Below, one piece after another: positions 43,593-52,916 of a stretch of DNA of 64,000 nt. Positions within the stretch are counted from its first letter, which is position 1; each line of letters opens with the position of its first letter. Origin of the DNA: CAZBRS01 sp964494475 (GTDB taxonomy: Bacteria > Myxococcota_A > UBA9042 > CAZBRS01); assembly GCA_964494475.1 (NCBI GenBank), contig CAZBRS010000009.1, positions 43,418-107,417 on the forward strand. The letters are read 5' to 3'. Under the pieces are notes generated by a model. The model saw nothing but the letters and a program-made list of their open reading frames with translations, was not told where the DNA came from and did no database searches. The translations under genes and the position numbers were made by a program.

Positions 43593-45121
43593 TGGACCTT
43601 CGAACCGTTCGCCGAATCTTCCAGGTCACCGCGCTCGTCGCCTTCCTGGGCTTCTCGGTGGTGGCCACGTTCGGGGCCGGGCCGCTCGAGTCGCGCAACT
43701 GGCCCGTGAACGGCTTCCTCGAGCTCGACCCCCTGGTGGCGCTGGCCACCACGTTGGCCACCGGCACCCTCTTCAAGGGCCTGGCCTGGGCGCTCGTCAC
43801 CGTGGCGGTCACGGCCCTGCTCGGCCGCGTGTTCTGCGGCTGGTTCTGCCCCCTCGGCACCCTGCAGCAGGCCATCGGCTGGCTGGCCAGGCGTCGGCGC
43901 TCCCTCCCCGACCGGCTCGCCGAGAACCGCTACCGGCCGGCGCAGGCGTTCAAGCTGCTGGTGCTGGTCTTCTTCCTGGCCGCCGCGGCGCTGGGTGTGC
44001 TGCAGGTCGGCCTGCTCGAGCCGCTGGTGCTGCTGACGCGGGCCACCGACCTGGTCGTCGTGCCGCTGATCGATCGGCCCGCCGGCGTGCTCTTCGCGGC
44101 GCCGCGGGTCACGGCGCAGGCGTTCGCCATCGGGGGTCTGCTCGTCGCCATCCTGGCGGCCAGCGCGTTCAGCCCGCGCTTCTTCTGCCGGTTCGTGTGC
44201 CCGACCGGGGCGCTGCTGGGGCTGCTCGCGCGCTTCGCGCCGGCGCGGGTGGGGCGCCACGGCGGCACGTGCACCGCCTGCGGGCTCTGCGACCGCGACT
44301 GCGAGGGCGCGTGCGACCCGGCCGGCGTCCTTCGTACGGCCGAGTGCCTGGTGTGCTGGAACTGCGTGGCCGATTGCCCCCACGGTTCGCTCTCGCTGCA
44401 GACCGCGCCCTCGGAGGCCGGCGAGCGCTGCGGGATCGACGCTTCGCGGCGCGGGCTGGTCACGTCGCTGGCCACGGGCCTGGCGGCGGCGCCGCTGCTG
44501 CGCCTCGACGCCCACGCGGGCGCGCGGCGCTCGGCCACGCTGGTTCGACCCCCGGGCGCGCTGGCCGAGCCGGCCTTCCTCGAGCGCTGCCTGAAGTGCG
44601 GGCGCTGCCTGAGGGCCTGCCCCACCAACGTGATCCAGCCCGCCGGCCTCGAGCACGGCCTCGAGGCGCTGTGGAGCCCCGTGCTCGACCTGCGGGCCGG
44701 CACGAGCGGGTGCCGCCCGGCCTGCATCGCCTGCGGTCACGCCTGCCCCACGGGGGCGCTTCGGGAGCTCGGCTACGACGAGAAGCTGGGGCAGGGCGAG
44801 TTCGCCGCGGTGGGGCCCAACCGTATCGGGCTGGCCGTGGTCGACCGCGATCGGTGCCTGCCCTGGTCGTACGGAAAGCCCTGCATCGTGTGCGAAGAGG
44901 TGTGCCCGGTCAGCCCCAAGGCCATCCGGCTGCAGGAGGTGGTCGATCCCGTCACGGGCCAGCGCCTGCAGCAGCCCGTGGTCGACGCGCAGGCCTGCAC
45001 CGGCTGCGGCCTGTGCGAGCACGCCTGCCCGGTCAGCGGCCTCCGCGCCATCCGCGTGGCGGCCGAGAACGAGACCCGCGCAGGGCGCGCGGGCGCCCTG
45101 CTGCAGAGCCCCAGGAGGTAG
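43592..45121 (+). CDS. Membrane polyferredoxin (NapH/NapG-like fusion)
   Basis: 509 residues. The N-terminal part has four or five membrane helices with NapH-type motifs: RVFCGWFCPLGTLQQ and RFFCRFVCPTGALLG. Ferredoxin clusters follow: CTACGLCDRDCEGAC, CLVCWNCVADCP, then after a further hydrophobic stretch CLKCGRCLRACP, CRPACIACGHACP, CIVCEEVCP and CTGCGLCEHACP, in total up to six [4Fe-4S]. The C-terminal half resembles NapG/MauM. It likely moves electrons between quinol and the periplasmic partners. The start is ATG 43592 (sharing one base with the DUF362 stop) or GTG 43589; ATG 43577 is possible. Confidence 0.88.
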   Translation: MDLRTVRRIFQVTALVAFLGFSVVATFGAGPLESRNWPVNGFLELDPLVALATTLATGTLFKGLAWALVTVAVTALLGRVFCGWFCPLGTLQQAIGWLARRRRSLPDRLAENRYRPAQAFKLLVLVFFLAAAALGVLQVGLLEPLVLLTRATDLVVVPLIDRPAGVLFAAPRVTAQAFAIGGLLVAILAASAFSPRFFCRFVCPTGALLGLLARFAPARVGRHGGTCTACGLCDRDCEGACDPAGVLRTAECLVCWNCVADCPHGSLSLQTAPSEAGERCGIDASRRGLVTSLATGLAAAPLLRLDAHAGARRSATLVRPPGALAEPAFLERCLKCGRCLRACPTNVIQPAGLEHGLEALWSPVLDLRAGTSGCRPACIACGHACPTGALRELGYDEKLGQGEFAAVGPNRIGLAVVDRDRCLPWSYGKPCIVCEEVCPVSPKAIRLQEVVDPVTGQRLQQPVVDAQACTGCGLCEHACPVSGLRAIRVAAENETRAGRAGALLQSPRR

Positions 45122-45122
45122 C

Positions 45123-46325
45123 ATGCCGAACGACCGCTCCCTGACGCGCCGCACGTTCCTGCAGTTGGCCGGGGCCGCTCCGCTGGCCGCCGCGCTGCCG
45201 GCCTTGCCCGCCCCCACGGCCCCGGCCGAGGCCCCGCCGGCGCGGGTCGAAACGCGGCCCTTCGGCGCCACGGGCGTGAACGTCTCGAAGCTCGCGCTCG
45301 GCATGATGTTCGACGTCAAGTCGAACGTCCTGCTGCTGAAGCAGGCGCTCGATTGGGGCGTGACGCACTGGGACACGGCCGATTGCTACGAGGGGGGCGA
45401 GAGCGAGGAGGGGGTGGGGCGATACTTCAAGAAGTTCCCCGACGATCGCGCCAAGGTCTTCCTGGTCACCAAGGGCGACGACCGCGACGCCCCCGGGCTC
45501 ACGAAGCTGCTCGACCGCTCGCTCTCCCGCATGCGCACCGAGTACGTCGATCTCTACTACCTGCACAACGTGAAGAAGCCCGGTGAGCTCACCGACGAGA
45601 TGCGCGCCTGGGCCGAGGCCGAGAAGAAGCGCGGTCGCATCAAGCTGTTCGGCTTCTCGACCCACTCCAACATGGCCGAGCTGCTGGCCACGGCGGCGCC
45701 CCTCGCCTGGATCGACGCCCTCCTCGTGAAGTACAGCTACCGCCTCGAGCAGGATCCTGCGCTGCACCTGGCCATCGAGGCGTGCGGCCAGGCAGGCAAG
45801 GGCCTGACGGTCATGAAGGTGCTGGCCGACGGGCCCATCCGCCGCGAGCACGAAGAGGACATGCGCCTGGCCGGGCACTTCCTCGCGCGCGGCTTCACGC
45901 CCGAGCAGGCCATGGTCAAGGCCGTGTGGCAGAACAAGTGGATCTCGAGCGCCTGCCTGCGCATGAAGAACACCGAGCTGCTCACGTCGTTCGTGGCCGC
46001 GGCGCTGGATCGCACCACGCTCTCCGACGCCGATTGGTTGCGCTTGCGCGCGCACGCCGAGGCGACCGCCGACACCTTCTGCGCCGGCTGCGCCCGGCTG
46101 TGCGAGTCCGCCGCCGGCGGCCTGCCCGTCTCCGAGGCCCTGCGCTGCCTGATGTACACGCGCCGCGACGGCGTCTCGGCCCAGGCTCGCGCGGAGTACG
46201 CGCGCCTGCCCGAGGAGGCGCGGCGAGCGCTGGCGCTGGCCGATCTTCGCGGCGCCGAGGCGTCGTGTCCGCACCACCTGCCCCTGTCGCGCCTGGTCCA
46301 CGAGGCCGACCGATGCCTGGCGTGA
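45123..46325 (+). CDS. Tat-exported aldo/keto reductase with Cys cluster
   Basis: 400 residues. Twin-arginine signal LTRRTFLQLAG. The aldo/keto reductase barrel follows, with catalytic positions in HWDTADCYEGG (Asp, Tyr), FLVTKGD (Lys) and VDLYYLHN (His). Near the C-terminus CAGCARLC and a later ASCP could bind a [4Fe-4S] cluster, as in ferredoxin-linked members of the family. A periplasmic location argues against NADPH as donor and fits electron supply from the polyferredoxin upstream. ATG 45123 has AGGAGG 5 nt upstream; the gap to the previous gene is one base. Confidence 0.87.
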   Translation: MPNDRSLTRRTFLQLAGAAPLAAALPALPAPTAPAEAPPARVETRPFGATGVNVSKLALGMMFDVKSNVLLLKQALDWGVTHWDTADCYEGGESEEGVGRYFKKFPDDRAKVFLVTKGDDRDAPGLTKLLDRSLSRMRTEYVDLYYLHNVKKPGELTDEMRAWAEAEKKRGRIKLFGFSTHSNMAELLATAAPLAWIDALLVKYSYRLEQDPALHLAIEACGQAGKGLTVMKVLADGPIRREHEEDMRLAGHFLARGFTPEQAMVKAVWQNKWISSACLRMKNTELLTSFVAAALDRTTLSDADWLRLRAHAEATADTFCAGCARLCESAAGGLPVSEALRCLMYTRRDGVSAQARAEYARLPEEARRALALADLRGAEASCPHHLPLSRLVHEADRCLA

Positions 46326-46882
46326 CCGGAACCGGAGTGGGCGTAGCGGCGCTGGTGGTGCTGGGCCTGGCCTCGGCGTGCGGTCGCGAAGGTCGCGTCG
46401 AGGTCCCCACCGGCTCGTTCGTGGCGCCCCTCGCCGAGTCCGGGCCGATCGAGGCGTTGCAGGCGGAGCACGCGGCCCAGGGCGATCGCGCCGACGTGGC
46501 GGGGGCCGACACGGCGCTCCGGCTGGCCGAGGCGCTCGTGCGCGCCGGCCGGGCTGGCGAGGCCGGTCCGGTCTACGTCGCGGCCCTGACGCTGTACCGC
46601 AAGGCCTCGTCCCACGACGATCCACGCGCCGTGTACGCCGAGGCGCGCCTGGGCGCCGTGCTGCACGCCCAGGGCCGGCTCGACGAGGCCAAGGTGGCCT
46701 ACCGCGAGGCGCTGGCCTTCGCCGGAAAGGCCTTCGAGCCGTCCGATCCGCGCCTGGCCGAGCTCGAGGAGCGGCTGGCGCAGATCGCCGAGGCGCAGGG
46801 GCGGCTCGAGACGGCGGCGGAGCACCGCGCGCGGGCGCTCGACCTCCGGTCGCGAACGCCGGGCGGCGCGCCGCGTCGTTGA
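46313..46882 (+). CDS. TPR-containing predicted lipoprotein
   Basis: 189 residues. Signal with lipobox LASAC. The mature part has TPR-like helices: ALRLAEALVRAGRAGEAGPVYVAALTLY, AEARLGAVLHAQGRLDEAKVAYREALAFAG and a third unit near the end. Such proteins act as scaffolds. ATG 46313 has GAGG 7 nt upstream and overlaps the reductase by 13 nt; GTG 46322 would overlap by 4 nt. Last gene of the redox operon; it converges with the next minus-strand gene, 4 nt apart. Confidence 0.78.
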   Translation: MPGVTGTGVGVAALVVLGLASACGREGRVEVPTGSFVAPLAESGPIEALQAEHAAQGDRADVAGADTALRLAEALVRAGRAGEAGPVYVAALTLYRKASSHDDPRAVYAEARLGAVLHAQGRLDEAKVAYREALAFAGKAFEPSDPRLAELEERLAQIAEAQGRLETAAEHRARALDLRSRTPGGAPRR

Positions 46883-46886
46883 GCGA

Positions 46887-48149
46887 TCACTCGACGCCGT
46901 GGCGGGCCTTCAGCTCGCGCTGCAGCACGTCGGCCAGCAACCGGTTTCCCTTCTGCGAGAAGTGCCCGATGTCGCCGGGCAGGTAGAGCTCCTGCAGCGC
47001 CTCCGCGTAGGGCTTGTCCGAGGCCCGCGCGGCCGCCAGCAGGTCGTCCTGCAGCCAGATCACGTCGTAGGAGCCCTCGCGCAGCAGGCGGTACAGCGGC
47101 ATCACCTGCGGGTGCCAGTCCTTGGGACCGTCGACGTCCTCGGACATGGGGAGGTAGAGGTACACCAGGCGCGCGCCGTGCGCTCGGACCAGGCGTTCGA
47201 GCTTGCGGAGCGTGCGGCGCACCACCTCCTCGAGCTCGGGCTCCGACACCGTGACCGCGTCGCACACGGCGTTCAGCACGACCTCGGCGCGCTCCTTGCT
47301 GACCCAGTCGTCCGAAGCCAGATGGCGCCAGAGCACGTTGAAGAAGCGGCTCGCCATCAGGAACTCGATGCAGCTGAAGTCGGGGATGCGCTCGATCGCC
47401 AGCCGTACGTCGTCGCCCTCCGTGACGAAGATCGGCATGCGGCGGCCGAACCAGTTGTCGAGCGAGGCCGCGATGTAGTCGTTCGACGTGCTGACCCCCA
47501 CCACGACCACGTCGGCCTTCAGGCGCGGCAGGATCTGCTCGAGGTACAGGTAGTACTGCGCCAGGCCCCAGCCGGACGTGGACGCGTTCAGCACCTGGTG
47601 GCTCGTCACGCGGTGTCCGAGCAGCGCCACCGCGGTCTCGTCGTCCTCGAGCAGCCAGCCCCAGAGCCACGAGTCGCCCACGACGACCACGTGCCGGCGT
47701 TGCAGGTCGACCGGGTCGAAGCGCTGCCCCACCGTGAACACGCGGTCGAGGCCCCGCGCGATCTCGCGCGCCGAGGGCGTCGGCGCCCAGCCGAGGCGGG
47801 CGTCGCGGGCCAGGTTGGGGTTGGGCTGGGAGTGCGAGCGGTGGTAGTCGCCGCGCAGGACGACCGTGACCACCAGCACGGTGAGGAGCACCAGGAACGT
47901 GGAGGCCCCGGCCAGGGCCAGGCGGGCTCGTCGGCTGGTCGTGTCGCCCCGGCGCACGCGCGCCACCAGCAGGGCGGGCACGTAGACGTACAGCCCGAGG
48001 GTCGACGCCAGGAGCAGCGCGACCGAGGGCGCGCCGCTCATTTGTCGGGCTCCCAGCAGCCCACCGACGATGGCCAGCGGCGCGAGCCGGCGCCACGACA
48101 GGATGCGTCGGGGGGCGTCTTCCCGATGGGGCGCGTCGTTCGTGGTCAT
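46887..48149 (-). CDS. Membrane-anchored SGNH-hydrolase-like protein
   Basis: 420 residues. Three hydrophobic segments at the N-terminus (about 20-100), then an SGNH/GDSL domain with VVVVGDSWLWGW (nucleophile Ser), STSNDYIA (the Asn block) and GHFSQKGNRL (the catalytic His). Domains like this often modify acyl or acetyl groups on polysaccharides at the envelope. ATG 48149 overlaps the GH36 stop by 4 nt; an in-frame ATG 48170 has GGAG 8 nt upstream and cannot be excluded. Last gene of a minus-strand operon with the GH36 enzyme and the esterase lipoprotein. Confidence 0.8.
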   Translation of the reverse strand: MTTNDAPHREDAPRRILSWRRLAPLAIVGGLLGARQMSGAPSVALLLASTLGLYVYVPALLVARVRRGDTTSRRARLALAGASTFLVLLTVLVVTVVLRGDYHRSHSQPNPNLARDARLGWAPTPSAREIARGLDRVFTVGQRFDPVDLQRRHVVVVGDSWLWGWLLEDDETAVALLGHRVTSHQVLNASTSGWGLAQYYLYLEQILPRLKADVVVVGVSTSNDYIAASLDNWFGRRMPIFVTEGDDVRLAIERIPDFSCIEFLMASRFFNVLWRHLASDDWVSKERAEVVLNAVCDAVTVSEPELEEVVRRTLRKLERLVRAHGARLVYLYLPMSEDVDGPKDWHPQVMPLYRLLREGSYDVIWLQDDLLAAARASDKPYAEALQELYLPGDIGHFSQKGNRLLADVLQRELKARHGVE

Positions 48150-50410
48150 GGTGGCAACCGTACCGTGCATCGTCCGTGCTCCACCAGGTGCACGTCCAGC
48201 CGGATCCAGCCGGCCCTGCCTGGAACGGGCCGAGCGTCGGCGCCCTCGACCGCGGGAGCGCCGGGAGTCGGAGCCCCGAGGTGGACCCAGTAGCTGCCCT
48301 TGCGTTCGCCGGGCAGGCGCAGAGCGAGGTTCAGGACGCCGGCGGCCCCGTCCCAGGCCTCGGCCTCGAGCTCGGCCAGCCCCACGTGCACGTGCCCGCC
48401 CACCAGTCGCGGCGCGTCGCCGACGGGCACCACGTGCAGCAGCGCCACCCCGTGGGCGGGTACGGGCGCGGTGACGAGCGGCCCGTCGGCCAGGTTCGCC
48501 TCGTAGGTCGTGCCGCGCCAGGCATCGAGCGCGGCCACCCGGCCCGCGGGCAGATCGAGCGCTTCGGCCGACAGGCTCGCTTCGGCCGGGCGCTCGCCCC
48601 AGTTGACCCACGCGACGACGCGCCGCTGGTTCGGCAAGGTCAGCACCAGGAGGTCGGGCTCGGCGCCCACCCGGCCGACCCGCGCCGGCCACGCTGGCGG
48701 GGGCAGCACCTTGTGCAGCAGCTCGAGCCGCGCGGGCTCGAGGCGGGAAAGGTCGTCGCTGATCATGCGCAGCCCGCCCGCCAGGCCGACCACGCTGGCG
48801 AGCGTCTGCACCTCGTCGAGCGAGAGGCGGCTGTTCCGGGCGCGCACCAGCAGGCAGTCGGGATCGTTCTGCCACAAACGCCCGTGGAGGGCCTGGCGAG
48901 CCAGCACGTTCTTGAGGCTCTGGCAGGCGCCGGGGCTGGAGTCGAGGCCCGTCAGCCAGTCGACGATCGGGCGGCGCCAGTACTCGGCCACGTCGGGGCC
49001 GATGCGCAGGTGGTCGACCAGCCCCACGGAGTGAACCAGCGGCGCCCCGCAGCCGAGCAGGTGCGCCTCGTCGCCAGCCGCTTCGCGCACGATCTGCACG
49101 CCGCGGCGGTAGGTCTCGACCGTGGTCAGCGAGGGGTCGTGCCGTCGTCCGTCGAGCAGGCCCGCGTAGACGAAGTCGATCTTGAGGAACGAGAAGCCCC
49201 AGTCGTGCACCAGGGTGCCCACCGTGTCGGTCAGCCAGCCCTCGACGCCGGGGTGGGTGAGGTCGAGCGCGTGGAAGGCCCCTCCCCACCACGGGTTGTA
49301 GCCGGCCTTGCGCCGCCGTCCGCGCGCCGTGGTCAGGAACCAGTCGGGGTTGGCCCTGGCCAGGGCCGACGTGGGCCGCGCGACGAAGGGGGCCAGCCAG
49401 AGACCGGGCGTGAACCCGGCGTCGCGGATGCGCGCCGCGACCGCCTTCATGCCCGAGGGGAAGGTGGCGCGCGGCGTCAGCCAGTCGCCGAGGTCGGCCT
49501 GGTACCCGTCGTCGACCTGGAAGAGCGTGACCCCGAGCGCCTGGCGCAGGGGCGCGAGCGCGCGCAGGTTGGCGTCGAGGTCCGCCTCGGTGACGTGCGT
49601 GTAGTAGTCGTACCACGAGCACCAGCCCACGGGGGCGGGGGTCGACGTGCGGGCCCCCTGCGCGCTCCCGAGCTCGCTCGCCCAACGCGCCCAGGTGGCT
49701 TCGGGCGTGCCCGGCAGCACCACGAACTCGCCGCTCTCGCGGGTCTCGCCGGGCTGCAGGGGCAACCCCTCCACGACGCTGCGGGCCCGCAGGCTCACGG
49801 CGCCGCGGGCATCGAGCTCGATCTCGGCGTGCAGGCCGCGGGGCTGGAGCACGCCCACCAGGAAGCCGGCCTCGCCGGCGTACACTCCGGCCGCCCCGTC
49901 GTGCACGTGCCAGCCGGCGCGTCGGGGGTCGGCGCGCCAGGGGTGCACCGACATGGTGCGCACCACGGCGGCGCGGGGGGCGGGCCAGCGCGCACCCAGG
50001 GGCCGCGTGCGGGCCGGGCTCCACGACTGGAAGCCGGGATCGAAGGATCGCCACGACGCGGGCGCGCCGGGCAGCGCCACGACGCCGCCCCGCGCGGGCA
50101 CGACGACCAGGGGCTCCAGGCTCGCGAGCCCCACCGCGCGCGGCCCGCGGTTCGTGACCACCAGGCGGGCCGTCACGGCGCCGCCCTCGAGGCCCCCCAG
50201 GTGCCACGTGCCCTCGAGTGCGGTGTCGCTGGTCCAGCGCACGACGCCGCCGGCCGCGTCGGACTGCACGTCGAGCACGCGCGCGGTGGCGCCGAGGCCG
50301 CCCCGGGGCAGGCGAACGTCCCAGCCCACCCCGACCAGGCGTCCGCCCGCTACGGGGATCGTGGCGAGCCCGGTCTCGGCGTCCAGCTGGAAGGGGAGGG
50401 CTCCGGTCAT
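48146..50410 (-). CDS. GH36-family alpha-galactosidase
   Basis: 754 residues. N-terminal beta-sandwich (1-260), a (beta/alpha)8 catalytic domain starting at PVGWCSWYDYYTHVTEADL, then a C-terminal beta domain. The nucleophile is the Asp of FLKIDFVYAG and the acid/base the Asp of HLRIGPDVAEYW. LFQVDDGYQADLGDW is the family loop after strand 2. No signal peptide is visible, so it would act in the cytosol on imported oligosaccharides, or be released by another route. Substrate: alpha-galactosides most likely. ATG 50410 follows the esterase stop by 3 nt. Confidence 0.9.
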   Translation of the reverse strand: MTGALPFQLDAETGLATIPVAGGRLVGVGWDVRLPRGGLGATARVLDVQSDAAGGVVRWTSDTALEGTWHLGGLEGGAVTARLVVTNRGPRAVGLASLEPLVVVPARGGVVALPGAPASWRSFDPGFQSWSPARTRPLGARWPAPRAAVVRTMSVHPWRADPRRAGWHVHDGAAGVYAGEAGFLVGVLQPRGLHAEIELDARGAVSLRARSVVEGLPLQPGETRESGEFVVLPGTPEATWARWASELGSAQGARTSTPAPVGWCSWYDYYTHVTEADLDANLRALAPLRQALGVTLFQVDDGYQADLGDWLTPRATFPSGMKAVAARIRDAGFTPGLWLAPFVARPTSALARANPDWFLTTARGRRRKAGYNPWWGGAFHALDLTHPGVEGWLTDTVGTLVHDWGFSFLKIDFVYAGLLDGRRHDPSLTTVETYRRGVQIVREAAGDEAHLLGCGAPLVHSVGLVDHLRIGPDVAEYWRRPIVDWLTGLDSSPGACQSLKNVLARQALHGRLWQNDPDCLLVRARNSRLSLDEVQTLASVVGLAGGLRMISDDLSRLEPARLELLHKVLPPPAWPARVGRVGAEPDLLVLTLPNQRRVVAWVNWGERPAEASLSAEALDLPAGRVAALDAWRGTTYEANLADGPLVTAPVPAHGVALLHVVPVGDAPRLVGGHVHVGLAELEAEAWDGAAGVLNLALRLPGERKGSYWVHLGAPTPGAPAVEGADARPVPGRAGWIRLDVHLVEHGRCTVRLPP

Positions 50411-50413
50411 GGG

Positions 50414-51487
50414 TCAGAGGGCGGGACGGGCGACGCAGTAGGCCGGAAGGTCGGCCGACGCCGGCACGCCGCTGTCGGCCCAGGTGGTGGCCACGCCGCG
50501 CGGGTGCGCCTCGAAGAAGCGTACGATCTGGCCCTGCAGGTACCACTGGGGGATGGTGTGCCCGCCCCCGTGGTCGCACTGCACCACGTCGTGGCCCAGG
50601 CCGTTCAGGTAGGGCACGTCGCGCTTGCCGTTCTCGTCGAAGCGCAGCGTGGTCGTGCCCAGCGGGTAGTTGTCCGACGGGCCGCCGTGGACCAGCAGCT
50701 GCGCGTACGTCGCGCCGACCGTCAGCTCGGGCCAGGTGACGAGCGCGGCGAAGTTGGCGAGGGCCTCCTTGTTGGGCGGGTTCGAGAAGTAGGTGCCCGA
50801 GAACGACACGATCGACGCGAGCTGCTCGCCCCGCACCACGCCGAGCAGGTCGCTCGCGATGGCGCCCGCCGAGAATCCGACCGAGTGCACGCGGTCGCGG
50901 TCGACGCCGTACTTCTGGTCGAGGCAGGTGAGCACCTCGTCGAAGAGGCGCGCCTCGGTGGGCGGGCTCTTCAGCTTGATGATCTCCCAGTCCATGCCGT
51001 TGGGCGGCAGCGCGCCCAGGTCGTCGGGGGTGACCAGGATGAAGGGGTAGGTGGCGTCGTTCACGTGGCCCGACAGCAGGAACGCCATGTTCGCGGCGGT
51101 GTCGCCGAAGCCGTGCCAGTTGAAGACCACGGGCCAGGGGCCGGCCACCGAGGCGCGCTCGGGCAGGTGCAGCAGGAAGGTGCGCGCCTTGCCGTCGACG
51201 TCGAAGCCGGAGTTCGTGCCGGCCTTCAGGGCTTCGCACTTGGGGTCGACCACCTTCGGGACGTCGGCGGTCGCGTCGACCTGCGGCGCGGCGTCGGGGG
51301 TGGGGGCGTCGGCGCCGGCGAGGTCGGAGGGCGTGCTCGGGTCGTCGGCCGGCACGTCGATCGCCGGGGCGTCGGCCGCGGTGTCGGAGGTCGGGCCCAC
51401 GTCCTGCCCTCCGGTGCCGTCGTCGCCGGAGCACGAGCACGCCAGCGTCAGGGCCGCCAGCAGGACGAACGTCGCGAGCTTGGTCAT
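50414..51487 (-). CDS. Secreted lipoprotein esterase (polyhydroxyalkanoate depolymerase/LpqC-like)
   Basis: 357 residues. Signal with lipobox LTLAC, then about 65 residues of Asp/Pro/Ala-rich linker. The alpha/beta hydrolase domain has VFNWHGFGDTAANMAF (oxyanion loop), VHSVGFSAGAIASDLLG (nucleophile Ser) and CDHGGGHTIPQWYL (catalytic His). The plan matches feruloyl-esterase/PHB-depolymerase-like enzymes, which act on ester side chains of polymers. Alongside a GH36 enzyme, plant or algal polysaccharide is a fair guess for the target, but only a guess. ATG 51487 has GAGGAG 8 nt upstream. Confidence 0.82.
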   Translation of the reverse strand: MTKLATFVLLAALTLACSCSGDDGTGGQDVGPTSDTAADAPAIDVPADDPSTPSDLAGADAPTPDAAPQVDATADVPKVVDPKCEALKAGTNSGFDVDGKARTFLLHLPERASVAGPWPVVFNWHGFGDTAANMAFLLSGHVNDATYPFILVTPDDLGALPPNGMDWEIIKLKSPPTEARLFDEVLTCLDQKYGVDRDRVHSVGFSAGAIASDLLGVVRGEQLASIVSFSGTYFSNPPNKEALANFAALVTWPELTVGATYAQLLVHGGPSDNYPLGTTTLRFDENGKRDVPYLNGLGHDVVQCDHGGGHTIPQWYLQGQIVRFFEAHPRGVATTWADSGVPASADLPAYCVARPAL

Positions 51488-51517
51488 GGCAGGGCTCCTC
51501 GAAGGCGAAGTGCCGGG

Positions 51518-51546
51518 ATCGTACAGGCTCGTGGCTCCCCGCGCAA
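51518..51546 (-). promoter_or_regulatory. Promoter of the esterase-GH36-SGNH operon
   Basis: Minus strand TTGCGC, 17-base spacer, TACGAT preceded by TG (extended -10). It lies in the 64-base gap after the upstream SGNH gene. The same two hexamers, with one change, precede the transglutaminase operon. Confidence 0.5.
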
Positions 51547-51551
51547 TCGGT

Positions 51552-52868
51552 TCACGCGCGCCGCGTTCGGCGAGCCAGCGCCGCGAGCAGCGCCAGCAAC
51601 GCGAAGGGCAGGGGCTGGGCGGGCGTGTCTCCGGCGACGCACCCGCCGGCGCCGTCGCTCTCCATCGCGAGGTCGTCGCTCGCTTCGGGGGCCGGATCGG
51701 GGGCGAGCCCCTCGGTGGCTTCGAGCCCGTCGGCGGCATCGAGCCCCTCGGCGGTGTCGAGCACGTCGGGCCCGTTCGCGGGCTCCTCGACCACGGCCTC
51801 CGGCGACGGCTCGGGCGGCAGCGGCTTCGGCTCGAGCTCGAAGCCCCAGGCCCGCTCGCGGCCGGCGTCGTCGGGCAGGAACACCCCGCCGAGCGCGCGG
51901 AAGATCACCTTGGCGTAGACGTCGTGGCCCAGGTCGTTGACGTGCAGCTCGTCGGCCATGAACAGGTTCATGTCGGCGGCCTGCAGTTCGCCGTACACGT
52001 CGCCGATGAGCGCGCCGTCGACCCCGGCCAGTTCGGCGCGCATCTTCTTGAGGGCCGTCTCGACCACCGAGCGGACCATCTCGAGCAGATTGGCCGGCAC
52101 GGCCCGGGCCCACAGGTCGGACTTTGCGTAGTTCGGGTAGACGGTGACGACGATGTCGGCGTTCGGGTTCAACGCGGTCAGCGCCCTCACGATGGTCGCC
52201 AGGTTGTCGATGGCCTGATCGACGACCGCGGGCGCGCTCGCGAAGCTGCCGCCGTCGATGGCGTTCTGCATGTCGTTGCCGCCGAGGGTCAGGGTGACCA
52301 GATCGGCGGCGGCGACGTACCCGGCCGCCGCCTCGAAGTTGAACGCCCCGGGCAGCCAGTCGGCCGTGACGGTGCCCGGATCGGCGCGGTTCTGCAGCGT
52401 GACCCCGCCCGCGAAGTGCGGTTCGAGCAGCTCGGCCAGCCGCACGGGGTAGGGCCTGCCCTCGGACGAGCCGAGCTTGGGCGACGAGTCGCCGAGCGCC
52501 ACGTACACGAGCGGCGTGCCGTCGCCCGACAGCACCTTCTCGACCAGCCGGGTCGGCAGGTTGTGGCTGGTGCAGGGCGGGGGCTCGGGGAAGGCGGCGT
52601 CGAGCACGGGGCGCAGCAGCCAGCTGCCCTCGGCGACCCCCGAGAACGTGGCGCGCCCGTCGGCGGAGGTGGTCAGCAGGGCGGCCTCGCTCCCGCGCGC
52701 CAGGCGGAGCAGGATGCCGTCGAGGGGATAATCGTCGCCCGAGAGCGGCTGCGCCAGATCGGTCAGCGACGAGGCGTCGACGTCGGCGTAGATCAGCACG
52801 GGCACGTCGCCGGCGCGAAGCGGAGACGTCAGGGCCAGGGCGAGCAGCAGGGGAACGACGCGGCACAT
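51552..52868 (-). CDS. Secreted SGNH hydrolase with MYXO-CTERM-like tail
   Basis: 438 residues. Signal peptide ending LTSPLRA. A short beta domain (about 20-110) precedes the SGNH domain: VYVALGDSS (nucleophile), TLTLGGNDM (Asn block) and DELHVNDLGHDVYAK (catalytic Asp and His). A long acidic Pro/Glu linker follows, then GGCVAGDTPAQPLPFALLALLAALARRTRRA-like sequence (last 30 residues): a Cys, a hydrophobic segment and a basic end, the layout of MYXO-CTERM sorting tails, although the Cys context is not perfect. Likely a surface-anchored esterase. ATG 52868 has GGAG 7 nt upstream. Confidence 0.82.
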   Translation of the reverse strand: MCRVVPLLLALALTSPLRAGDVPVLIYADVDASSLTDLAQPLSGDDYPLDGILLRLARGSEAALLTTSADGRATFSGVAEGSWLLRPVLDAAFPEPPPCTSHNLPTRLVEKVLSGDGTPLVYVALGDSSPKLGSSEGRPYPVRLAELLEPHFAGGVTLQNRADPGTVTADWLPGAFNFEAAAGYVAAADLVTLTLGGNDMQNAIDGGSFASAPAVVDQAIDNLATIVRALTALNPNADIVVTVYPNYAKSDLWARAVPANLLEMVRSVVETALKKMRAELAGVDGALIGDVYGELQAADMNLFMADELHVNDLGHDVYAKVIFRALGGVFLPDDAGRERAWGFELEPKPLPPEPSPEAVVEEPANGPDVLDTAEGLDAADGLEATEGLAPDPAPEASDDLAMESDGAGGCVAGDTPAQPLPFALLALLAALARRTRRA

Positions 52869-52916
52869 GCCGGGCTCCGAGAGGTCGATCCAGCGTGAGG
52901 ATAGCCGATCCGAGGC

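Noticed and set aside
46887..51440. Minus-strand frame of 1517 codons running through GH36 and esterase genes
   Set aside because: Only its last 420 codons (from ATG 48149) encode the SGNH protein; upstream it is an out-of-frame reading of two other genes.
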